Source: Sipunculus nudus (taxonomy: Eukaryota > Annelida > Sipuncula > Golfingiida > Sipunculidae). Taken from it: 64,000 nt of DNA. The position numbers and the translations under genes are program-made. The DNA lies in the NCBI GenBank assembly GCA_026874595.1, contig CM049307.1, positions 10,517,579 to 10,581,578 on the forward strand, written 5' to 3'. Positions 12,001 through 22,572 of this stretch are shown in pieces (the first letter of the stretch is position 1; every line of letters begins with the position of its first letter). The notes beneath the pieces were generated by a model. That model did no database searches. It worked only from the letters and a program-made list of their open reading frames with translations, and was not told the DNA's origin.

Positions 12001-15000
12001 TGACCTCATGACCCCAAAATCATATAGGTATTTGCTTTAGTGGTGGGCCATACGTAATTCAAGTTTGAAATCCATGTGTCAATACAACCTGGAGTTATCA
12101 TCTGAAAACAAATTTGTGCGGATGTGCAGATGGACGGATGGACAGACAGACAGACAAACAAATAGACAGACAGACAGGATGATAAATGTATGGCATCCAC
12201 TTGTGATCAATAAACATACCAGGTTTTGGGACACTAGATGTAATAACAGCTGACAAACTGTCATAATTGTTGTCATTTCATAGTAAAAAAAATAAAAAAA
12301 TATTTGTTAAAATAACAAAAAATACAGGTGGCGCCACCACAATTGGGGAACTGACAAAACTAGTCATGGTCGATATTCAAGGCAAGATTCATGACAATCC
12401 ATGCATTAATTATCAAGATATTGGAGGTTTTGTATTATATTTTTGAGTATTCTGGGGGGTACTTTCAAGCCCCATAGCTTGGAGGATATTGGTCACAGTG
12501 ACCTTATTTCAGGTTTCCAAGGAGATTTTTTACTGACCTCCTTGGATGTTCACTTAGAAGTTTCTAGGACCAGCAGTTACAATTTGTTCACTGCTAAAGG
12601 ACGGACGGATGACCAGACGGCCGGACGGACGACGGACAAAGCGCCATTCCTATAGCTCAGTTGATATACAGTCAGCTGAGCTAATAAAAACACTTAATGG
12701 TCAATATCCTTGCAAAGATTCATGGTGATCTCTGCATTAGTGGTTCAAATACTTCAGCTTTTGTATCAAATTTTCCATTATTCTGAGGGATACTTCAGAG
12801 TCCTATAGCTTGAAGGATATGGGTAAAAGAGACCTAATTTCAGGTTTCCACAGACACGTTTCATGGGCCTCCTTGCATGACAAGAATGAAGATTCTATGT
12901 CCAGTTGTTACAATTTGTGCCACGTTAACAGATGACAGCATCCTTAAAGGTCTTAAAAACAGAGAAAAAAAATCATAAACATTTGAAAAAAAATAAAGGT
13001 GGCTCACCCAGTCTGCAGAAACTGATGGAACACCTCATGATCAATATGTATGCCAAAAATCATGACCATCATTGTTGTAGTTATTGAGATACTGCAGTTT
13101 TTGTATCGAATTTTTCATTATTCGGGCGGGGGGGGGGGGGGGTATTTTGGAGCTATACAGCTGAAAGGATATGGGGAACAGAGACCTTATTTCAGGTTTT
13201 CATGGAGACTTTTCATGGGTCTCCCTTTGTGTCAAGAATAAAGATTCTAGGTCCGGTTGTTATGATTTGTGCCCTGTTAACAGATGTTCATATCCTTAAA
13301 GGTCTCAAAAATAGAGAAAAAAAATTGGAAAAATTTGAAAAATACAGGTGGTGCCACCAGTCTGAAGGAACTGATGGAACACCTCTTGATATGTATGCCA
13401 AAAATCATGACCATCAGTGTTGTAGTTATAGAGATGTTGCAGTTTTTTTTTTTATCAAATTTTCCATTATTCTTGGGGGGGGGGGGGGGTAATTGGGAGC
13501 CCAACAGCTCAGAGGATATGGGTATCAGAGACCTTATTACAGGTTTCCATGGAGACTTTTCATAGGTCTCTCACTGTGTCAAGAATGAAGATTCCAGGTG
13601 CAGTCTTTACGATTTGCGCCCGGTTAACAGATGTTCACATTTTTAAAGGTCTAAAAACTAGAGAAAAAAATTCCTAAAAAATTGAATACAGGTGGCACCA
13701 CCAGTCTGCAGGAAATGAGGGAACTTCTCATGATCAATATGTATGCTTAAAATCATGACCATCAGTGATGTAGTTAATGAGATATTGAAGTTTTTGTATG
13801 AAATTTTTTAATATTCATTGGGGTACTTTGGGGCCCCATAGCTCGAAGGATATGGGTAACAGAGACCTTATTTCTTGTTTCCAAGGAGATTTTTCATGGA
13901 CCTCTCAGAATGTCAAGTTACAAGATTCTAGATCCAGCGGACGGACAGACAGACAGATGACGAACAAAGAGTGATCACTATAGCTCAGATGACTAACAGT
14001 CAACTAAGCTAAAAATACAGGACATTTTACCTGAAATGTAAATTTTACACAAGATTGGACCATTTTATAGCCTTGTCTTCTTTGAAGAAGGCAAAGATTT
14101 ATATTCTGCATTATAATTATTTGATCCACAGGGTACAAAAATATTTTATTGTCATTCATTTTTCACTCCCCAGATGGGAGCAGCGTGATGGTCTGCAGTC
14201 TTTTGACCTGTGTGACCAATGAGCGGATCAGTTGCAGAGTGGTGAAAATGAATACTAGAAAATAAATATAGGAAAATATGAAATTATCAGGATTAAGTCC
14301 TTTATTTCAATGTTATACCAGCTTGTCTGCTGTACTATATCAGCCAACTACTAAGCTCCTCTGCATGGTGTACTGAGGGCTTTGAGCAGGTACCTCTGCA
14401 TGGTGTACTGAGGGCTTTGACCTGACAGACAATGAGCTATTCACAGCCCGTTACACACATGCTACAGGAATGCTTTCACTTGTGACTTATAAACCTCTCC
14501 CAGACTAAAATACTCACTGGCCTAAATAAACGTCAGTGGCCTCTGTGCAACATACAGACAAGTCACAGCATACCCTGTAACTCACCACAGCAAGAAGAAA
14601 ATCTTATTTTTCTCATGGCACTTATGCAATTATAAATAATGCACACATATACAATATTGGATATATTTAGTGTTAACTGCCTCAGACAGAAATCTGAACA
14701 CTTTCACATGTGCTGGGGTGTTTTCTGGCCAGAAAGCACAATAAATTGAGTTGGCGGGGAGTGAATGACCTAGAAAGTCACATCACTGGAATCAATCATC
14801 ATGATAGCATTTGTTACATGACAAAAATATATAAGATAAAGACCAGCCAAGTAGGGCAGTAGGTTAGACTGATCATAATCTCCCAACATGCCTCAATTAC
14901 AGGATACTGGTTACAGCTAGGCATCTTAAGAACCAATGCCAGATACCTTAAATTGCTGAGGAGATCTATTGTATGGTCTAAGAATAATGCAGATCAGACA

Positions 15001-15659
15001 TTTTATAATGTGTACATATAAACTGTCATATATATATAATAAGTTTATGACTGACGGATCACTAAATATATAACTAAACAGACTAAAAGCTTGCAATATT
15101 GCTTATTTGGCACATATCCAAATGGCCTGCATGCATTCACATAAAAAAGAAAAACCACATGTATTCTATAATACAAATCAGAGGTTTTTTTTAAGTGCTG
15201 ACCTAGTTTAAGGCTTGCTCTGTTGTGGTGTCTACTGTCAAACCCAGACAACACCTGGCTGCAGAACTGTATGTCTATGCCTGTTAACTGCCATAAATAA
15301 ATACCAGAGATATGTATATATAAGTTACTGGGGCAGTGAGAATGTTGTATAATTATGTCAGGACTTAGGAGACGGAAATAATCATAGTCAGTAAGGGGAT
15401 ACATGAATCATGTGTATACTTCATATCATGACTCGTAGGCTTGTTTTAATAATAACTGATGGGAAACTGCCCATAACATTCAGTACATACCAACGCATGG
15501 GTGGCAAATTGCCATTCCTGAAGGCATTTTATTTGCTAGATGAAAGAATAGACATGATCTTCAGTTTTATTTATTATATCATTATAATATATTTTTCCCA
15601 CAATACTTACAAATGAACCACCTTCCTTAGTCCTTATTAATATATGCTATAGTGTCTTC

Positions 15660-15696
<37 letters not shown>

Positions 15697-16390
15697 ATAT
15701 AATATACTTTACAGCCTTCTAGATATACATTACTCCACTATTATTCATTTTCATGCACACAATACAGTGACACTTGCTGGTGGTGGAATGTGATGAAACA
15801 TGAAAGATCATGATGATCAACACATGTACATAATATATTACATACTTACCAGCATAGTTGAAGAAGAGGTGTCTTGAGAACGCATTGTTGAGCTCAACAA
15901 ATGATTCAAACAGCACCTTAGACAAGTCTTTTTTCTCTCGCTGTAGCCAGTATTTGAGATGAACCTCCAAGTTTGTGCGTGCGTAGTCTGCAGCCAAAGC
16001 CCCTCCATGCCCATCAAAGATGGCAAACAATAATATGTTTCCGTCAAGCGAAGAAATCAGACATCGGTCCTCATTTGCATTTCTACGGCCTAACAGTGAA
16101 GCATGAGCTGCCTTGTCTATAGAAATATGAGGAACCACCTTCCCAGCCTTGATACTCTGTTCAAGGTTTATCGGAAGTTCCATGCGATTGTTCCATGACC
16201 CTAACGTGTCAAAGTTCACACCGCGTTGTTGGCCACCCTTATTTTCTGGGTCCCCCACTCCGCCTGAGCTGGTGAAATGGCGGACGGCATGGCACAGTGG
16301 TGGCTGATTTTTCGTCACTTGGCGGAAGAACCAAGGGCCATAGGCAAGTGTTGATGCCCGAGCTGCTAGTGTCTTCAGTAATGCTGGCAT
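2818..16390 (-). CDS. PPM1K-type mitochondrial PP2C phosphatase (3 coding exons)
   Basis: The coding exons are joined in minus order: 15850-16390, 3665-3981 and 2818-3087, giving 375 residues. Vertebrate PPM1K is about 372. PPM1K is the Mg/Mn-dependent Ser/Thr phosphatase of the mitochondrial matrix that dephosphorylates the branched-chain ketoacid dehydrogenase complex. The N terminus is rich in Arg, Ala and Ser with few acids, as in a mitochondrial presequence. PP2C metal and catalytic motifs are visible: NEDR near 106-109, FDGHGG at 125-130, SGTTATVALL opening exon 2, GDSSAI, RSIGD, TTDG at 298-301 and EDN at 338-340, then PFGAWGKY near the C terminus. All junctions are GT-AG, with phases 1 and 0. 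Assignment to PPM1K rather than another PP2C rests on the strong collinear match through the N-terminal WNNR region and the GAWGKY tail. Confidence 0.92.
3088..3664 (-). other. PPM1K intron 2
   Basis: Intron between the last two coding exons. It is AT-rich and I see no repeat or gene in it. Confidence 0.7.
3665..3981 (-). CDS. PPM1K coding exon 2 (PP2C core)
   Basis: The exon is bounded by a TTTTTTTAG acceptor and a GTGAGA donor, and encodes 105 residues after completing a split Gly. It holds SGTTATVALL, HVGDSSAI, EKERIKRCGG and RSIGD, all PP2C core motifs. It ends in phase 0 at TIG. Confidence 0.92.
4190..5890. repeat. Dispersed repeat block in PPM1K intron 1 (GGTGGCACCACC units)
   Basis: Imperfect units carry GGTGGCACCACCTGTCTGC, a stretch containing CATGCCAAATTTCAGACC, and GAGATATGAGCAATTTT. 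The block includes an exact tandem duplication with a 222-bp offset: about 215 bp beginning at 4699 recurs at 4921. The open frames here have no domain and come from the repeat. Related units occur at 12.3-14.0 kb and in inverted orientation at 32.9-33.5 kb. Confidence 0.75.
5891..7145. other. PPM1K intron 1, unannotated part
   Basis: No exon, RNA gene or terminal-repeat element was recognised. A short A run and a T run are present but no coding signal. Confidence 0.4.
7146..7607. mobile_element. Non-autonomous hAT-like element (462 bp)
   Basis: The ends are inverted: CAGGGTTGGGGT on the left, and TAGGGTTGGGGT on the right when reverse-complemented. Inside both ends are runs of the subterminal motif TATTTGTATTTG. 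Flanks give an imperfect 8-bp target duplication (GACACTGC / AACACTGT, 6 of 8). CAGGG-type ends with an 8-bp duplication fit the hAT superfamily. There is no transposase frame. Confidence 0.6.
7608..8924. other. PPM1K intron 1, unannotated part
   Basis: No coding exon or structured repeat was recognised apart from fragments near 8540-8800 resembling the GACGCTCAGCTG repeats seen elsewhere in the window. Confidence 0.4.
9495..11437. mobile_element. Non-autonomous hAT-like element with 8-bp target duplication
   Basis: The terminal inverted repeats are CAGGCTTGGATCAAGTACA on the left and CAGGCTTGGGTCAAGTACA on the right reverse complement (18 of 19). The flanks are an exact 8-bp duplication, CCTTTGAC, at 9487-9494 and 11438-11445. 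Both ends carry clusters of GTACTTGTACTTG, as expected for subterminal transposase-binding repeats. The 1943-bp interior has no transposase frame and contains a second nested element. CAGG-type ends with an 8-bp duplication are diagnostic of hAT. Confidence 0.85.
10254..10909. mobile_element. Nested hAT-like element
   Basis: The ends are TAGTGGTGGGAGTCGGTT on the left and TAGTGGTGGGCCGATT on the right reverse complement. They are flanked by GTTGGTAT (10246-10253) and GTTGGTAA (10910-10917), a 7 of 8 target duplication. It lies inside the 9495-11437 element and is therefore younger. No transposase frame is present. Confidence 0.7.
12121..12180. repeat. GACA/GACG tetranucleotide tract
   Basis: GGACGGATGGACAGACAGACAGACA-type tetranucleotide repeats. 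Related tracts occur near 12600-12640 and 13940-13970 at the ends of the next repeat block. Confidence 0.75.
12300..14020. repeat. Tandem 300-370-bp repeat units
   Basis: About five diverged units follow one pattern: ATACAGGTGGCGCCACCA, a GAACTGATGGAACACCTC block, TTGTATCAAATTTTTCATTATTC ending in a variable G run, GGATATGGGTAACAGAGACC, then GGTTTCCATGGAGACTTTTC. The block ends with GGACGGACAGACAGACAG and TATAGCTCAG. The G run varies from about 4 to 17, as expected of slippage. It lies in PPM1K intron 1. The same family occurs reversed at 32870-33470. Confidence 0.8.
14021..15849. other. PPM1K intron 1, exon-proximal part
   Basis: No exon or mobile element was recognised. There is a short tandem duplication of CTGCATGGTGTACTGAGGG near 14363-14420 and an (AT)n tract near 15660-15700. 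Confidence 0.45.
15850..16390 (-). CDS. PPM1K coding exon 1 (presequence, FDGHGG)
   Basis: The exon runs from the ATG at 16390-16388 to a GTAAGT donor at 15849. It encodes residues 1-180 plus one base. It carries the mitochondrial presequence and the NEDR and FDGHGG metal-binding motifs. A TTTTAG acceptor at 16423-16422 lies just upstream of the ATG, so an untranslated exon precedes it. Confidence 0.9.
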
Positions 16391-16421
16391 TTATCAGCAA
16401 AGGTTTTTCCTTCTTCAGACA

Positions 16422-17780
16422 CTAAAACAAAACCCAAAAAGAACTATTAAAATCATTTTCAAACAAATTACATATATATATGTATATATAAATATATATA
16501 TTAATATATAAACATACATGGACAATAACCACATGATGCAGCTCCCTCACCTAAATTCAAAGCACATTTTTTGGCTAGATTTAAGTTCAGCATTAATTAC
16601 TGTAATCCAAAGTAACCCACAAATACTGGTGAATTATTTTCTTACTCACCATTAAAACAGACAGAATACCCCTTTCAAACATTAAAGTGTTTCAAAATGA
16701 TTTCGGCAAAGCAGTTTGACAAAATTTTTTATGTTCACAGGGGCATCAGAAGCAGCAATGCGTGATGTGTACATTTCACATGAGGACCAATGTAACAACA
16801 TGCTGACACAATCATTCGTGTTTGCACTGTGATCTTAGTTGCTGCATGTAAACCAAGTCCAAACCGTTCTCTAAGAGCAAAGCAGGTAAAACAATTTGCA
16901 TTCAAAAAGGTTTGAAACCACCTGACCTGAGCTGGATTCAAATTGTTTTGGCCAAAGGGTTTGGATTGGCGTGTAAATGTTCATTCAAAATGTTTGAAAC
17001 CAATTTGCATTTGCCATGTGAAAGGGAAGTAAAGCAGCACATACCGGCAAACAAGCACAGGTTTTGTATTGTCAAGAAAAACTAATTATTCAGACAAATG
17101 TGGTTTTAACCTCTCATGCTTACACAGTCAGATCAAGGCATGATCTAGCATGTTCATTTATATAACTGTTATGTATAACACATGTGGGGTACACAGATCT
17201 GATGAGTAAACCACTAAGCTCAAAACATATCTACAAAGACTCAATGTCCTTAAGGCTGTCTCCAATTATTTAATTACTATCCTACAGTTAATCATTAAAC
17301 CCATAATTTTACACACACAAAAAATCTCACTTGTCATGTTTCATAAAATCAGACCATAAATTGACTAAGTTTTAGGCAAGTACAATACAATCAAAATGAT
17401 TTACTGTCACAATTTAAGGCACAACTGTATTAATGATTTAATCTTTCCAAAATGCAATGAAGAAAAATGCCCCTTCAATTCCTCTTCAATCTGTTAATTT
17501 TAATCATTTTTAATGACGGGTCACACTGGCACCTCGGCAACATATAAACAGACATTTACCAGCTGACCTTATCAACAGCCTGTTGCCTGCGGCTGACACT
17601 GTAAGTATGTAACAGCAATTCATAATTACAAGATTTTACTAAACCAATTCACCAGTCAGATTTGGCACAGTGCCAGCTGTCACTGGAGATTTTTTTCTGT
17701 GTTGTAATAAACAAACAGCCACCAAAGGGTCGATGTAATTTAGTCGACTGTTTGATCAATAAAATCGTACTGTTACTTAC
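16422..17780 (-). other. Probable PPM1K 5' UTR intron
   Basis: The stretch is bounded by a TTTTAG acceptor at 16423-16422 and a GTAAGT donor at 17780-17775 on the minus strand. It contains AT dinucleotide tracts near 16470-16510 and no coding signal. Confidence 0.45.
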
Positions 17781-18270
17781 CCGGCCGGTAAAACAAGCAG
17801 CCTTCTCTCAATCTTCCCCTGGTGTTCCACGAGTGCACTTGCACCGAGCTCTCGGACTGTCAAGGATATGGCCGGTCGACTGCACTGCTTCCTTGTTCTT
17901 CTCGTAAAAATTACAATAATCAAATTTCTGTTTGGGTCTATGTGCTGCAATGACAAGTTGGCCGTTCTTATCCGACACGCGTTAATGTTTAATTTCAGTA
18001 TACAGGGTTTCGCTGGTTTTGAAACGGCAAATGCATGGAGGGACGATGGAAAATTACCGGCCCACTCAAACTGCTCACGGCGAATGTTTACTACCCTCAG
18101 ACCAGGTGTAATGTTCAATACGTAATCAGCAGATGGCAGCACTATCGGCCATTCACCTTTCTCGCTCGTTTTCGGCACACTCGGAATAATTCGGTAAAAA
18201 TCGGACGTCCGCCGAGTGCATGCGAAGATGAAACGATGAGTTCCGAGAGTTTTCGTCCAAGCCACAACCT
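17781..18270 (-). promoter_or_regulatory. Probable untranslated first exon and promoter region of PPM1K
   Basis: A strong minus-strand donor (CCGG|GTAAGTAAC) lies at 17781/17780. The sequence above it is richer in G, C and CpG than its surroundings, as expected at a gene start. An open frame exists on this strand but shows no known domain, and the PPM1K ATG lies in the next exon, so I read the region as untranslated. The transcription start is not visible. Confidence 0.4.
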
Positions 18271-18459
18271 GGTGAGCGCCCTAGAACAAGTTGGAGGGAT
18301 ATGAATAAGCTTTGGCAGGCGGCCTTGCTTTACCCTTTCTATTTTCGTTTGTGTGTGTGCAATAAAAAATTATAAACAGATTTTGATAAGATCTTTGAGG
18401 TTATCACCATAAATAATACATTTTGAATTCAATGGATTCGATCTCATTGATTAAACATA

Positions 18460-19848
18460 TCTATATATTAATAGCGTAAGGCGATTTTTGTAATTTTCCG
18501 TATCTCCTCCGATACCACCGAACGGATTGCCGTGATTTTCGACATACATATGCTCTAGGTTTGTCCGAAGAGATTCCATCCACTTTTATTTGCGATATTT
18601 GCGTATTACGTGCATAATTAATATTTTAATATTTGCTCCCCTGCGGGCGCCTCTTTGCTTTTTATCTTCGGGCCCGGAAACACAATGGCTATACTGTGTG
18701 ATGGTGGGACAGAGTTTTACTCCGGGGCCCTATCTGGGGTTTTCTTACACTTTGCGGTGACCGGCCCGAAATAATCCACATCGGCGGTCCCTTCTCTGAA
18801 AGAATTGTTTTTCAGGAGCCCTCTTCGTGACCTGATATGCTTGAGTGCACATATACCGGGTCGCAGGAAATGGATAGTCCAAAAAAATGGTATGGTTCTC
18901 AGGCACTATATTTCACAAACCTGTGCGGCCGGGTTATATTTTACCTTTGTTTTGTATGTTTCGATAAAAATTTCATATGATTACGGAAAAGCATGAAAAT
19001 AACAGAATTGTATGCTAAACACGCAAAAGCACTACATAACAAAGGAAATCTGATCAAAATTGTATTATTTTATCTTCTTGAAAGATGGAAAACAAAATAA
19101 TTTTTTTAGGGGGGGGGGGGGGTAGGCCTATTATTGACGCGGGCGGTGCCTGACAACCATACCTTTGATATTTTTGGTCTTATACAGTCCCACTTGGTCG
19201 CATGAGGTCCGGGCCCTTGCGTGCGATTGAGGTCCTTGACAAATATTCACCAACACATGTAGGCCTACTATGTAACATATGTAAAGATAATGTAAACCGA
19301 ATTCACGTCGTGGTTGGAACAGTGTGATGTGTACATATGTAGAGTGGCACCACCAAAGTTGTAAACACATAAAATGGACTTAAAATGCTTTTGAAATCGA
19401 GATTATTTCTCATTACTGCTGTTACAAATATAAAACTCCTGTGAAATGTATATTTGATACGTTTTTACTGGCATTTGTTTCTTTTACATGCATGTGCCAT
19501 CTAATTTTCAATAATGTTTATGTAATAGTCTTTAATTTTAAAGACTTAATTCTTTTATTCAGTATGTATGCTTATAGTCATGGCCATTGTGTGTATTTTC
19601 ACAAATAAAACTGGAATTTTTGCATTTTCTTCTTAGGTCTTTTACGTGGACGGTTTCTTTTGTATGTATATGTAATACTGTTGATCAGTTCCTCATGTCG
19701 TATGGTACATGTGTAGGTGACTATTTGTCAAAATCCCCGACCAGATGTTAGGCTATGGCTTCGGGTGACCGTGTGATTTTCCGTGGATTTCCGATACCAC
19801 CGTACGGATTGTCGTGTTCGCCCCAAACCGTGCACGGGTATTTGCTAG
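18460..19848 (+). mobile_element. Non-autonomous Helitron candidate
   Basis: The 5' end TCTATATATTAATAGCG follows a host A. The 3' end reads CCGTGCACGG (perfect hairpin, 19828-19837), ten bases, then CTAG, and is followed by a host T. TC start, hairpin about 10 nt before CTRR, and insertion between A and T with no target duplication are Helitron hallmarks. The motif TCCGATACCACCG occurs near both ends. No Rep/helicase frame is present. The 1389-bp span assumes these are the two ends of one copy. Confidence 0.65.
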
Positions 19849-22572
19849 TATTAATTAATTAATAGCGCTAATCATCGGTATATAGGGGGGGGGGCTTTTT
19901 TGTGAAAGTGACCTTGGAAGTAGTTGTTGAACCGTGACAGTTGGGTAAGGCCGAAACGTATGTACTGCAACGTTTGGTCTATGACTGCTTCTTGTTCTTT
20001 TGTATATTTTTTTATTAAATTTATGGAGAGTTTTTTGAACACCCATGGAAAATTGGAGGTAAACTGCATGACTCACCATAAAGGCATAGCACCTTTTTAC
20101 TTTGAAGCAGGTTATCTGAATAGCCGTGAATCACAATACCAGCTGTTAAAAGTTTGAGGTATCAACAAAGTTGATTGAAACATTAAAGAGCAAATTTTAA
20201 TAATAATGTTACCTATTACCGGATTTTAATCAGATAATTATTGTTACAAACAGTTATTTCATTATCATAGTGCTATTCGTCGCATACAGGGGCGACTCTG
20301 TTGTGGAGGTGACCGGGGGGAGGAGGGGAGTTTTTGAACTCTGACTTCTACATGTACTTACACGTATGATGAGGATTATTCGGGGGGGGGGGGGCGGCTG
20401 TTGGTTAGCTTGTTCTTTTGTATGTTATTTGATGCGCTTCACGTTATTACGAAACCCAGGAGTCCAATTAAAGTTCTTGAAGTTTTACTATTGTAAAATA
20501 TTAAACCCAAGTTAAAAATGTTATATTTGTACATGTAAATGATGTATGACTGTGTATAGGGGTGGGAGTAATTTATATTAATATTTTTTAACGGACAGCA
20601 AACATCAATCTCAACTACAAGCATTTCTCCGGCCCTGTTTTCACCCCCACCTCTTCTGTGCGCAAAAGGCAGCATATGATTTTCTTTTGAATCTATCGTC
20701 ATTTCTCCAGCACTTGCCGACATATATCTTCTCTCACAATTAAGGTATGTCAGTTGATCCTGTTCAAAGCCTAATGCGTTACCTATAATGTATTGTAGTA
20801 CGTTCCCCTCACAGAAAATATAGACAATCTGGGGAAAATATACTTCTTAATCATGATATGGTGTGCCACTGCTGTGAAGCACGATGACCTCACAGTTCTC
20901 TGGCCAGTACTGCGAGGGAAGAAAAGAAATGTATACCCCAATCCTTCCCCTATGAATTGCCTCGTTTAATTCTAAGACCAGATTTCTTTTCAAAATTTAG
21001 TTGAGAAGTTTTTTTTTTTCAGAAGTGTCCCATGTAGAGTTTAGATATTGTATAAATAGTAGGCAGAAATGTGAAATGTACAATTTCAGGGCCTACGACA
21101 CATATGAAAAAAAGAACGACCTGGCGTGACGTGGGAGAAAACTTAAAAAAACGACAACCCTTTAACCTTAACATGACCACGCGGCACAGATCAAGTTAAC
21201 AGCAAAGAGTGACAGGATGTAAAAAAAAAACAGCGCCATCTATCGCCGCTTATGTGACTTAATATGCACCCCACTGATCCCAGCACTCATCCCTGGTTTT
21301 GATGCATTACCGGAAACACTTACCACGTAATCTTTGATGTATTCCATTGTTAAACAATAATTTGTTAGATTATCACAATAATCGAAAACCAAACAATTAA
21401 TTGTATTCTGATATAACTTTTACGGGTATTGAAGTATGTTAGGTCATGGAGTTATAATTTAGGAAAATAATATAATATAAAATAATATAAAACCTTCTTG
21501 GGTAGGTGCACCACAACAAGCAATCAAATCGATCGTACATACACTCATGAAAGGTGCTCGTGTGAACGTATAGTCAATGTTGAATATTTTGAAAGTTTTC
21601 AGCAAAAACTGTGCAAGGTATTATTTACCTGTAATTTAATTGTAATGAGTGTCAACATTATCGAAATCAAAAATCAGTATAACAGTAAAGGGATAATTTC
21701 TGGTTTGTGTGCCAGGTAAATACACAACTTTTTATAGGCATTTTACCGACACGTCCTGCATCGAATCAACTATACGTTAAAGGGCTAAGCTTCCGTTGTC
21801 GTGGGTGGTACATCACATGTTATTAAGGTAAATTCAGCGGAGTATCATGGTCCATAGTCTATTTGTTCAGTACAAAACATGTTCCCAGTCTCTGTTTAAT
21901 AATGGCATTGAAATTAGATCTATATGAGAATTGTTTCATTATCACAATTACTGTCCGAAGGGGGTTTGTAGTTTGCATTAGAGGATAAATAAATTATAAT
22001 GGGAGCAACAGATACGTTTTAATGAGCAAACTGTAATGATGATAAAACACATCCCGCCTCGCGAGGGTAAATAAAGTATGTAAATTAATAACTCCGTGTG
22101 ACAAGTCTCATAATAAACGAACAAATAGAAATGGTTATATGAGAACATCATCTGTGGTTCTAAAGTATGTGCCCAATTGTCCACATTAAATAGTTGCAGT
22201 CCTAAACTATATATAGGCCAATGTTATTACCAACTTGAGAAATGATATTTGATGAGTGACTTTTTAATTATATCCCTAATCCATGATATGGAGCTGTACA
22301 CCATCTAAACGACTGTTAGGTTTGTATAAATGCCTGGAAATAAGTGTAGGTTTACAAATATAATGTGTATATCCTGCATGATACTACTAATTGTGTAAAT
22401 TAAATTCGTTCCTGCTACTGACATGATGAGATCGAGCAAATACAACATGACACCGGGAAGTAAAGGCCTAAATGTCCATGATAACTCATCCAAATTCCGT
22501 TTATGAGAGAAGCATATCGCTTCATCCTTTACAAGGGCTGTTTTTCTTTAAGAGAATTAGACAAGCTTCAGT
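19849..22572. other. Intergenic region upstream of gene A
   Basis: It holds G runs (19885, 20380), AT-rich sequence and several short open frames with no recognised domain. The promoter of gene A should lie here, but I see no convincing TATA or initiator element. A start of a CAGGGGCGACTC-type element may lie near 20288. Confidence 0.4.

Larger units (their letters stand above)
8925..12060. repeat. GACCTTGACC repeat array, split by an insertion
   Basis: Units of roughly 130-150 bp carry TGTGACCTTGACCTTTGAC, then a CCCCAAAATC block, an ATTGGCAG block and a GGTTTGGGATGAAAAG block. They occupy 8925-9494 and 11438-12060 and are interrupted by the hAT-like element at 9495-11437. No protein is encoded. 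Confidence 0.8.

Noticed and set aside
17777-18265. Open frame of 162 codons on the minus strand above PPM1K
   Set aside because: It shows no domain, overlaps a probable untranslated first exon, and the PPM1K start codon with its presequence lies in the next exon.
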